A DNA stretch of 6,243 nucleotides from positions 1 through 6,243 of the forward strand of contig JBPCJY010000087.1 in the NCBI GenBank assembly GCA_051004815.1, read 5' to 3'. Positions 1-5,738 of this stretch are shown one piece after another. Made by a program: the position numbers and the translations under genes. This DNA comes from JBBQXY01 sp051004815 (lineage in GTDB: Bacteria > Chloroflexota > Ktedonobacteria > Ktedonobacterales > Ktedonobacteraceae). The notes below the pieces were generated by a model. The model was not told where the DNA came from. It ran no database searches and was given only the letters and a program-made list of their open reading frames with translations. The first letter of the stretch is position 1, and each line of letters begins with the position of its first letter.

Positions 1-31
1 TGTGGGAGAGTGTTGTGGAGGTGCAGGTGGC

Positions 32-81
32 GGGGAGCGCCAGGGGGGGAAAGACAAGGGGCCCCGCCCCGCCCCCTCCCC
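32..81. other. G/C-run cluster with G-quadruplex potential
   Basis: On the minus strand, positions 81 to 62 read as four G-runs of 4, 5, 4 and 4 separated by single bases (A, C, C), which fits the canonical intramolecular G-quadruplex pattern with 1-base loops. On the plus strand, runs at 32-35, 43-49 and 58-61 could also form a quadruplex if the 7-base run supplies two tracts, but with longer loops. The plus-strand G-runs directly abut the C-runs (GGGGCCCC at 58-65), so hairpin pairing competes. The sequence pattern is seen directly; folding and function are inferred. Confidence 0.55.
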
Positions 82-173
82 GGTGCGCCAATCAATTGGG
101 TGCCTACGCTGGCTTGCTCTATCTTTACGTGAGAGGTATGGGGCATAAGGCCCCCCCATCGACCGCCGCTGCC

Positions 174-239
174 ACCCCTTGTCCCTACATCACTCGCCGC
201 CTTTTCCCTTGTGCAAAAATGAAACGTACCCCTTGTCCC
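174..239 (+). repeat. 12-base direct repeat ACCCCTTGTCCC, two copies 54 bp apart
   Basis: ACCCCTTGTCCC occurs exactly at 174-185 and 228-239, and a degenerate relative (TTCCCTTGTGC) lies at about 202-212. The 9-base core CCCCTTGTC also appears inverted as GACAAGGGG at 53-61, giving three exact core copies in under 200 bases of non-coding DNA. This could be a protein-binding motif or a decayed repeat family. The C-rich composition makes chance more likely than in balanced sequence. Confidence 0.4.
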
Positions 240-254
240 CCAGACAGGGTCTGG
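240..254. other. Short hairpin (6-bp stem, 3-base loop)
   Basis: CCAGAC (240-245) pairs perfectly with GTCTGG (249-254) around the loop AGG. No T-run follows it on either strand, so it is not a standard intrinsic terminator. Its role is unknown. Confidence 0.4.
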
Positions 255-285
255 AGTTATGCCCCAGTTCTCCCTCCTCTTTCCC

Positions 286-300
286 GCCGCCGCAGGCGGC
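286..300. other. Short GC-only hairpin (6-bp stem, 3-base loop)
   Basis: GCCGCC (286-291) pairs perfectly with GGCGGC (295-300) around the loop GCA. The all-GC stem should be very stable. On the minus strand the following bases are GGGAAAGAG, with no T-run, so classical termination of the Nudix transcript is not supported. It could still act as an RNA 3'-end stabiliser or a pause site. Confidence 0.45.
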
Positions 301-455
301 ATTTCACATGAAGGAAAACAGAGTATCAATATCGTACAATGGTATTACGGTTGAGGTGAAGAGAAGTTGTTTTAATGGGGCAGAAGCAGCGCATCAAGGT
401 GTAGGCGTGGTAACGGTCGTCTCTTGCGGATGAATTGTCTCGCGCAAGTGCCTGT

Positions 456-941
456 TCACATTCGTTGATGGCTCCAACTGACCATTTCGCCATTGGCGTA
501 AGGCATACAGCCATGGAAGAGCCGGGGATCAGCATCAAAAACCATCGGTAAGAAGTGGTGGTCACTCGGCCAAAGAGAGAGTTTGAGGATGTCATCCACT
601 GCTACCCATGTCAACGTCCCCTCTTTATTGCCGGTATGCATTTCACCGTGCCAGCTATCAATCCGAAAAACAAAGCCGAACCAACCCTCACCATGCTTCC
701 CAAAGCCCGGCCACGAGATGGTTCCCCGTAAGACGGTGTGGTCGGCGAACAGACCAGATTCCTCCTGGATTTCGCGACGCATGCCTGTCACAATATCTTC
801 CTCCGCTTCCAATCGTCCACCTAAACCATTATATTTGCCAAAGTGATAATCGTCTGGCCGTTTATTGCGGTGTATCATCAACACCTGTTTCCCATCTGGC
901 GATAACACATAGCCTAACGTAGCTAAAACTGGCGTAAACAT
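456..941 (-). CDS. Nudix hydrolase, 8-oxo-dGTP diphosphatase-like (MutT/MutX type)
   Basis: This is a 161-residue cytoplasmic Nudix hydrolase. The family cleaves nucleoside diphosphates linked to another moiety; the closest resemblance from memory is to MutX/MTH1-type enzymes that hydrolyse 8-oxo-dGTP to 8-oxo-dGMP and pyrophosphate to prevent mutation. The Nudix box is intact: G42, E48, R56, E57, E60, E61, G63 and L64 fit GX5EX7REUXEEXGU, with the metal-binding glutamates present. Upstream 'LMIHRNKRPDD..FGKYNGLGG' and downstream 'LRGTISWPGF' and 'EGTLTWV' match this subfamily, as does the W-x-x-D-x-x-F-L-P C-terminal part. Length is normal. I chose the ATG at 941, with GAGAGG about 12 bases upstream, over an in-frame TTG at 962. 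It starts 35 bases after the stop of the cyclase gene on the same strand, so co-transcription is likely. The exact substrate is uncertain. Confidence 0.88.
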   Translation of the reverse strand: MFTPVLATLGYVLSPDGKQVLMIHRNKRPDDYHFGKYNGLGGRLEAEEDIVTGMRREIQEESGLFADHTVLRGTISWPGFGKHGEGWFGFVFRIDSWHGEMHTGNKEGTLTWVAVDDILKLSLWPSDHHFLPMVFDADPRLFHGCMPYANGEMVSWSHQRM

Positions 942-976
942 GACGTGGTAATATCCTCTCAAACTTCACTTTACAT

Positions 977-3900
977 TTACACTGGTGCCTTAGTGTCTTG
1001 TACCAGGGCCAGGCGGGCGCGATCGGCATCGCGGACGGCGTTGAGCGACTCGAAAAAGCCCAGGGCTTGCTCGAAGTGGAAGTGGGCGCGTCCCATGTCT
1101 GCTGTGCGGTCGTCTGGAGATTGCCGGTGCAGAGCATCGGCACGGCGGCGGTAGAGCAGACCCAGACAGTACAAGGTTTTGCCCTTTTCCCATGGCAGAT
1201 CGAGTTCTTCACATATGTGTAAGGCTTGTTTCAAATCGGTCTCGCCGGATGCCCATTCCTGCTGTTCCAGGTACATTCTGCCACGAGCACGGAGGGCAAT
1301 AGCCAGACTGCGGCGTCCCCCCGCTTGTTCAGAGGCGGCAATGGCGCGTTCGCAGTACGAATGCTGTACTTCCGCACTCTCACCAGTGATGACGGAAAGT
1401 TCGGCTAACGAGGCCAGTAGCTTGGGCCCAGGAAATGGCTCGTTGCGCTCCAATAATACCTCACAGTCTACCAGGGCGTGCCCCCAGTCTTCGCGAGCGA
1501 GGTTGATGAGCGGCATGAGGCAGGATGAAGCGGACTGTGAGTCTTGTCGTTCCATCAGGCGTTTAAATTGGCGCATATAGCGATCGCCCTCTTCTTGCTG
1601 ATCAGTGCGATAAGCGATGATAGCGAGCGTTTCCAGGGCTGAGCATTGCCATTGTTCATTGTGCTGGTATTGCTCCACCATCTGCAAGATACTCAAGGCC
1701 GCTACCTGCGCATCGCTCCAGCGATTCCAGCGTCGCCAGACGGTCATACGCCCGATCAGCGAACTGAGCAGCATGGAGGGACTTTCCATGGTTTGGGCAA
1801 TGCGCCAGGCCTCGCCGAACCATTTCACGGCGGTTGGATAATCACAGATGGCTTCGTGTACCCAGCCCAGCGAAAGGTACAGGTCTTGCAATTCTTCGCG
1901 GCTCTTGATCTCGTCGGCAAATTTCAGGCGATAATGTTGGGCCTCGTGCGCTTCGCGGTATTTTTGCTGTTGGTGATAAACAGAACCCAAGGCGTCAAGG
2001 GTGAGCCAGATGGCGCGTGTATCGTGCAGCTCCTCGGCGATGTGTAAGGCTTCGTTGCCACTTTGCAAGGCCAACTCGGCAAACGCTGCCCGTTGCTGCG
2101 GATCGGTTGATAGTAGCTGATTATGCACGTACCAGAAGGCGCGGTACGTAAAAAACTCGGCATGCTGGCCACTGGTCGGCTGCCCCTCTAACAACTTCAA
2201 TCCCGCGTCGATATAGCTGTGCGTCTCCTGCATATCGGGATCAGTGTTAAAGAAACCGAGCCAGCGCGATCCCAACTCCGCCAGGTGTTCGTACAGACGC
2301 AAGAGATAGTTGTTCTCCACATTGGGTTCGGCAATGACGAGTTGGAGGGCGCGGCGATACTCTTGCCACGCTTCATCGAGATTTGAACGCTGGGTGTAGG
2401 CATCGCCGAGCTTCTCATGCATGTGGGCCAGCGTAAGCGCATCAGCGTTGCTATCACTTAATAGTTCCAGGGCTTCGCCATAGGCCTGTATCGCTCGAAT
2501 AGTGAAGTAGCTATGGTAGGCCTGGTCGCCAGCCATGGTGATGTAGGTGATGGCGCGACGGCGTAGCTCCGGTCGGGTTAGTTGGATCGGTTGTGTGGGG
2601 ATATCAGACGTATTTGTCGTATCATTCGTAACGGTCACAGTGGCTGGGACGAAGCCAGCCGTCCAGGTGGTCAGGGCCTGTTGATAGTGATAGGCGAGCA
2701 ATTCCACGAAGGTTTCAGTTTTCCCTGCCGTCTTCTCTTCGAGCCAGAGAGCCAGTTGCGCGTGTTCTTGTGAGCGGCGCAGGCGTGGAATATTGTTGTA
2801 GACGACATCGCGAATCAAGACATGCTTAAAGACAAACACGCGGTCATGCTCCACCGGGCTGCGCACCTGCTTCTCCGTCTCGACGATGAAATCGCGTTGC
2901 ATGAGCGCGTCGAGTGTTTCCAGGATCGTCGCAAGAGGCAGTTCGGAAGCAAGCTCGTGCAGTGCCGAGAGCCAGAAGGTGCGCCCCATAATGGAGGCAT
3001 GTTGCAGGACGTGCTTCTCCGTCTGCCCCAGCAAATCGATACGGGCTGCCAACACGCCTTGAATCGTATCAGGGATGCGCGGCAGGGGAAAGACGTAGTG
3101 CAGGTCGATCAACGTATCGTTGGGTGGCGCGGCAGGGCTGGCTAATTCGTTGAAAATAGCCTCATTCTGTTCACCGATGTGCCAGCACTCGCCTTCGTGG
3201 ATCAATACTTTTTGATCAATGAGCATACGCACGATCTCTTCTACAAAGAAAGGATTGCCCTCGGCGCGACTGAGAATGGTGTGGCGTAGCGCGGTTGGCA
3301 GTTCTTCTGTATTGAGGAGTTCATCGACGAGGTCATTTGTCTCCTCTTTGGAGAGCGATTCCAGGGCAATGGTGGTAAAGTTACGCCGTCCGCCGCCCCA
3401 ATCGCGCCGTCGCTCGAAGAAATCCGGGCGGGCCGGACAGATAAAGAGCACGGAGACACCGGTGATGCGGTCAGTGAGATACTCTAGCAGGTCAAGCAAG
3501 GCTTCATCCGCCCATTGGAGGTCGTCGATGACGATAATGAGCGGCTGCTGCCGGGCTAAGGCTTCCAGGAAAATACGCCATGCCCGCATCAAGGCCATAT
3601 GTGGCGGACTCTGTTCGCCTGCTTTGCCCAGGGAATTGGTGGTACGTTGACGTTCGTGTCCATCAACATAACTCTGTTCAAAATCGGTGTCGGCAGTCCG
3701 GCGACCAACGCTGCGAATGATGGCATACGCGACCTGCGCGGCGTCTTCTCCGCTCTTAGCATTGGTCAAGGTCTCGCGCACAAATTCGACAAAGCGGCTT
3801 TGTAGTGCTTCAGAGCCTTCATCATCTTGTACTTTTAACAGGGTATACAGAATCTCGACCATGGGACGGTAGGTGACGCCTTCGCCATAGGGAGGGCAAC

Positions 3901-4981
3901 GCCCTTGCAACACCAGAGGTTCAGCTGATCTCTCTTCCAACATGGTGTTTTTGGCCGTCTCCTGCTCTTTGGTGATAAACTCGCGCACCAGCCGCGATTT
4001 ACCGATGCCGGGAGTACCCAACAATGTGATCAGGTGTGGGCGTTGCTCGGCTCGTACACGAGCATAGGTGGCGTGCATGAGGGCAAGTTCCAGCGTGCGG
4101 CCAATCAGGCGAGCTTGTAGCCCTTCGATACCACGCGGGTGTTGTGCGATGGCGGTGGATTGATTATGCTGACCGAGCACCACCCAGGCGGGAATAAGTT
4201 CGGCCTTACCCCTGAGTTGCAAAGGTGCTAACTCCTGAAAATCAAACACTTCGCGGGTAGAAAGGTAGGTGCGTTCCCCCACCAGGATGGTATCAGGCGT
4301 GGCGATAGCTTGCAGACGGGCAGCGACATTAACGGCATCCCCGGTGATAAGAAAATCTTGGCGACTCTGGCGGCTGTTACTGTTATTGGACGCGGCAACC
4401 TCGCCCGTGTTGATGCCGATGCGCATTTGCAGCCGTTTGGACTCGGGGTCATTCGTCAATCTTTGCTGGTTAAAGCGGTTCAGAGCGGCCTGCATATCAA
4501 GAGCGGCCCGTATGGCCCGATCGGGATCATCCTCGTGCGCGAAGGGCGCACCAAAGACGGCCATAACGGCATCCCCGATATATTTCTCCACGGTGCCACC
4601 ATGCTTGCGCAACTGCTCTGTCATCAGGTTGAAGTAGCCAGTGAGGATGGCCCGCATATCTTCGGGGTCCATCCTGTCCGCCAGGGGAGTCGAGCCGGTA
4701 ATATCGGCGAACATGACGGTGACCACGCGTCGTTCTTCCTGGTGAGACGGCAGAACGGGGAGTGGTTGTGTGCCGCGATTTTCGGCGTGTATCGTTGGTG
4801 GTGTGTGCTTATTCGTTGTTGCAGGTTGTGTGGTTTGTAAGGCTGTGCCACATTCGATGCAGAATTTTGCTATTGGCAGGTTGACTGTGCCGCAGTTTGG
4901 GCAGACAATCAGACGTTTGCCGCACTCAAGGCAGAATTTCGCATTCGGTGGGTTGACAGTTTGACAGTTTGGACAACGCAT
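977..4981 (-). CDS. Zinc-ribbon / class III nucleotide cyclase / AAA ATPase / TPR signalling protein
   Basis: This is a 1334-residue cytoplasmic multidomain protein with no signal peptide or membrane segment. Domain order: two zinc ribbons (C3/C6/C17/C20 and C27/C30/C41/C44); a Pro/Thr-rich linker; a class III cyclase domain (about 84-270) that would make a cyclic nucleotide from ATP or GTP; a STAND/AAA-like ATPase with Walker A GTPGIGKS (322-329) and Walker B LIIVIDD (481-487) followed by LQWAD; a helical region with 'FKHVLIRDVVYNNIP' (about 650-750), typical of these ATPases; a Thr-rich linker; then TPR-like helical repeats (about 820-1330), likely for protein binding. The cyclase keeps metal ligands D93 and D137, substrate lysine K133, and N218 and R222 of the VNxAxR motif. 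L211 sits where Asp or Thr is usual, so substrate is not certain. Layout recalls soluble adenylate cyclase, but with one cyclase domain. The start at 4981 is supported by GAGG 5 bases upstream and begins directly at the first zinc ribbon; an in-frame ATG at 5026 and a TTG at 5077 lack this. Likely co-transcribed with the downstream Nudix gene. Confidence 0.92.
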   Translation of the reverse strand: MRCPNCQTVNPPNAKFCLECGKRLIVCPNCGTVNLPIAKFCIECGTALQTTQPATTNKHTPPTIHAENRGTQPLPVLPSHQEERRVVTVMFADITGSTPLADRMDPEDMRAILTGYFNLMTEQLRKHGGTVEKYIGDAVMAVFGAPFAHEDDPDRAIRAALDMQAALNRFNQQRLTNDPESKRLQMRIGINTGEVAASNNSNSRQSRQDFLITGDAVNVAARLQAIATPDTILVGERTYLSTREVFDFQELAPLQLRGKAELIPAWVVLGQHNQSTAIAQHPRGIEGLQARLIGRTLELALMHATYARVRAEQRPHLITLLGTPGIGKSRLVREFITKEQETAKNTMLEERSAEPLVLQGRCPPYGEGVTYRPMVEILYTLLKVQDDEGSEALQSRFVEFVRETLTNAKSGEDAAQVAYAIIRSVGRRTADTDFEQSYVDGHERQRTTNSLGKAGEQSPPHMALMRAWRIFLEALARQQPLIIVIDDLQWADEALLDLLEYLTDRITGVSVLFICPARPDFFERRRDWGGGRRNFTTIALESLSKEETNDLVDELLNTEELPTALRHTILSRAEGNPFFVEEIVRMLIDQKVLIHEGECWHIGEQNEAIFNELASPAAPPNDTLIDLHYVFPLPRIPDTIQGVLAARIDLLGQTEKHVLQHASIMGRTFWLSALHELASELPLATILETLDALMQRDFIVETEKQVRSPVEHDRVFVFKHVLIRDVVYNNIPRLRRSQEHAQLALWLEEKTAGKTETFVELLAYHYQQALTTWTAGFVPATVTVTNDTTNTSDIPTQPIQLTRPELRRRAITYITMAGDQAYHSYFTIRAIQAYGEALELLSDSNADALTLAHMHEKLGDAYTQRSNLDEAWQEYRRALQLVIAEPNVENNYLLRLYEHLAELGSRWLGFFNTDPDMQETHSYIDAGLKLLEGQPTSGQHAEFFTYRAFWYVHNQLLSTDPQQRAAFAELALQSGNEALHIAEELHDTRAIWLTLDALGSVYHQQQKYREAHEAQHYRLKFADEIKSREELQDLYLSLGWVHEAICDYPTAVKWFGEAWRIAQTMESPSMLLSSLIGRMTVWRRWNRWSDAQVAALSILQMVEQYQHNEQWQCSALETLAIIAYRTDQQEEGDRYMRQFKRLMERQDSQSASSCLMPLINLAREDWGHALVDCEVLLERNEPFPGPKLLASLAELSVITGESAEVQHSYCERAIAASEQAGGRRSLAIALRARGRMYLEQQEWASGETDLKQALHICEELDLPWEKGKTLYCLGLLYRRRADALHRQSPDDRTADMGRAHFHFEQALGFFESLNAVRDADRARLALVQDTKAPV
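4832..4975 (-). repeat. Tandem zinc-ribbon repeat inside the cyclase gene (2 x 72 nt)
   Basis: Residues 3-26 and 27-50 of the cyclase are two copies of a 24-residue unit, CPNCxTVNxPxAKFCxECG followed by a short tail, encoded at 4975-4904 and 4903-4832. Each unit has two CxxC knuckles ten residues apart, which should bind one zinc ion per unit. The protein copies are clearly homologous while the DNA has diverged, so this is an old internal duplication, as in double-zinc-ribbon domains, not a recent one. Confidence 0.8.
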
Positions 4982-5024
4982 ACATACCTCAGCTTTGTTT
5001 TCCCAGCCGCTACCCTTTTCTCTC

Positions 5025-5041
5025 ATTGTACTATTGTACAA
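5025..5041 (-). promoter_or_regulatory. Operator-like inverted repeat overlapping -10 boxes of the cyclase gene
   Basis: TTGTAC (5026-5031) and GTACAA (5036-5041) form a perfect inverted repeat with a 4-base spacer. On the minus strand the same bases hold two copies of TACAAT (5038-5033 and 5030-5025), each matching the -10 consensus at 5 of 6 positions. Transcription from them would begin near 5026 or 5018, giving a leader of roughly 35-45 bases before the ATG at 4981. A dyad placed on the -10 element suggests a repressor site; the regulator is unknown. Confidence 0.4.
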
Positions 5042-5101
5042 CACAGTAGAAAGAAGGGCTGGTATTACTGTTGTCAATCATGGGACTATTTACGTTCATG
5101 C

Positions 5102-5130
5102 TTGACGGCAGTGCCGATTTTGCGTACTAT
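5102..5130 (+). promoter_or_regulatory. Sigma70-type promoter for the DUF402-epimerase unit
   Basis: TTGACG (5102-5107) and TACTAT (5125-5130) are separated by exactly 17 bases and match the -35 and -10 consensus at 5/6 and 4/6 positions. The expected transcription start is near 5137, about 20 bases before the ATG at 5157, which also argues against an upstream GTG start at 5136. Confidence 0.6.
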
Positions 5131-5140
5131 GTGATGTGAC

Positions 5141-5149
5141 GGAAGGGAG
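5141..5149 (+). promoter_or_regulatory. Ribosome binding site deciding the DUF402 start
   Basis: GGAAGGGAG lies 7 bases before the ATG at 5157, a near-ideal Shine-Dalgarno position. It would fall inside the coding sequence if the in-frame GTG at 5136 were used, so the ATG is preferred. Confidence 0.7.
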
Positions 5150-5156
5150 AGCTATT

Positions 5157-5717
5157 ATGCAACCAGACTTTCGGGTGGAGAGTCGCAGTTATGATCATGT
5201 AGTGCGCGGGTCATGGCAGGCTTATCGGCTTGATGAGCAGACGCAATTAAGTGATGAAGTATTGACGGAGACGGCAAGCGATTGCATACGCCTCTGGCTA
5301 CCTGTTGGCACACCGATGCATTGGTCAACTAGAACACGACCATTACAAAACAATTGTTTACAATTTTTCTGGCCCCAGCGCTGGTATATGCTCAGTGCCT
5401 TTTATAGTGGCCGCACGCTGCGCCATACCTACGCTTCCATTATACAACCAGCCAACATAGAAATTGAGCGGTTATCCTTCGTAGACCTGGACTTGAGCGT
5501 GCTTGTCAAGCCAGATCAGACCTATGAAGTACTCACGCAGGCGGAATTTGAGCAGATGGCGGACTTGTTGCGTTATAGCGAGGAGACACGGATCGGTGCG
5601 TTGATGGCGATGCGCACCATTACGAGTTCCATTCAACTCAGCGTCGGCCTCTTTGCCACTATCCCCCATGTGTTGCGTTCGACAGATTTTCACCTGTCGA
5701 AATGCGAAAGGAACTGA
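5157..5717 (+). CDS. DUF402 family protein (putative nucleoside phosphatase fold)
   Basis: This 186-residue soluble protein matches the DUF402 pattern: a basic/aromatic stretch 'PQRWYMLSAFYSG' (73-85), an 'H-T-Y-A-S-I-I-Q-P' segment (90-98) at the usual Y-x-N-I position, the signature 'FVDLDLSVLVKPD' (108-120) and 'QAEFEQM' (128-134). Known DUF402 members include FomD, which hydrolyses a CMP-phosphonate in fosfomycin synthesis, and staphylococcal nucleoside tri/diphosphatase Ntdp; both use metal ions bound by acidic residues. Here the signature reads D110-L-D112-L-S114, with serine where the family often has a third Asp, and the usual DEDEFE is reduced to QAEFE, so activity may be altered or lost. 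The roughly 45 residues after the domain are of unknown role. The promoter and strong ribosome binding site lie just upstream. The epimerase gene follows after 21 bases, implying an operon. The substrate cannot be told from sequence. Confidence 0.75.
   Translation: MQPDFRVESRSYDHVVRGSWQAYRLDEQTQLSDEVLTETASDCIRLWLPVGTPMHWSTRTRPLQNNCLQFFWPQRWYMLSAFYSGRTLRHTYASIIQPANIEIERLSFVDLDLSVLVKPDQTYEVLTQAEFEQMADLLRYSEETRIGALMAMRTITSSIQLSVGLFATIPHVLRSTDFHLSKCERN
5678..5701 (+). other. Perfect 8-bp hairpin in the 3' end of the DUF402 gene
   Basis: TTCGACAG (5678-5685) pairs with CTGTCGAA (5694-5701) around an 8-base loop, ending 14 bases before the stop codon TGA (5715-5717) and about 37 bases before the next start codon. 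No T-run follows, so it is not an intrinsic terminator. It could tune mRNA stability or coupling to the epimerase gene, or be a chance by-product of coding sequence. Confidence 0.4.
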
Positions 5718-5738
5718 TACCAATGGAGTGGAAGAGAG

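Larger units (their letters stand above)
1..455. other. GC-rich intergenic region without a supported gene
   Basis: No reading frame here has a credible ribosome binding site together with recognisable protein content; the translations are low-complexity and rich in Pro, Arg and Ser. The stretch holds G-runs on the plus strand (32-61), C-runs (62-81), a dyad CCAATCAATTGG (88-99), a GGGGC/GCCCC hairpin (140-154), a 12-base repeat (174-185 and 228-239) and two compact GC-rich hairpins (240-254, 286-300). It lies downstream of the leftward Nudix gene, so part of it may be 3' untranslated RNA. I see no hairpin followed by a T-run on the minus strand, so no classical terminator for that transcript is evident. 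The region could also carry the leader or tail of a gene outside the left edge. Confidence 0.7.
4982..5156. promoter_or_regulatory. Divergent intergenic promoter region
   Basis: These 175 bases separate the leftward cyclase gene from the rightward DUF402 gene and must hold both start signals unless one unit is read from further away. The rightward promoter is well defined (5102-5130). The leftward one is less clear: TACAAT boxes at 5038-5033 and 5030-5025 are good -10 candidates but lack a good -35 at normal spacing. A minus-strand TTGACA at 5077-5072 lies too far upstream to pair with them (33 bases to the nearer box). Confidence 0.6.

Noticed and set aside
114..142. TTGCTC-N17-TATGGG as a plus-strand promoter
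   Set aside because: Each element matches consensus at only 3 of 6 positions and no gene follows it.
308..433. Possible 41-residue ORF on the plus strand starting at ATG 308
   Set aside because: There is no convincing ribosome binding site (a GC hairpin sits directly upstream), no recognisable domain, and it runs head-on into the 3' end of the Nudix gene.
423..448. CTTGCG/CGCAAG inverted repeat just beyond the Nudix stop as a terminator
   Set aside because: The stem is only 6 bp with a 14-base loop and no T-run on the minus strand.
942..962. TTG start at 962 for the Nudix hydrolase
   Set aside because: A weak start codon, and the extension would contain the GAGAGG ribosome-binding sequence serving the ATG at 941.
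3219..4840. Long plus-strand open frames (143 and 176 codons) opposite the cyclase gene
   Set aside because: They lie fully antisense to a clearly homologous coding sequence and their translations show no domain; they are by-products of codon bias.
4982..5077. Longer cyclase protein starting at TTG 5077 or ATG 5026
   Set aside because: Neither start has a good Shine-Dalgarno sequence, the extension overlaps the probable promoter, and the ATG at 4981 has GAGG 5 bases upstream and begins at the zinc ribbon.
5136..5156. GTG start at 5136 for the DUF402 gene
   Set aside because: It would coincide with the predicted transcription start and place the strong ribosome binding site (5141-5149) inside the gene.
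5348..5359. 12-base palindrome AAACAATTGTTT
   Set aside because: It lies well inside the DUF402 coding sequence in an A/T-rich stretch and has no second copy, so chance is the simpler explanation.
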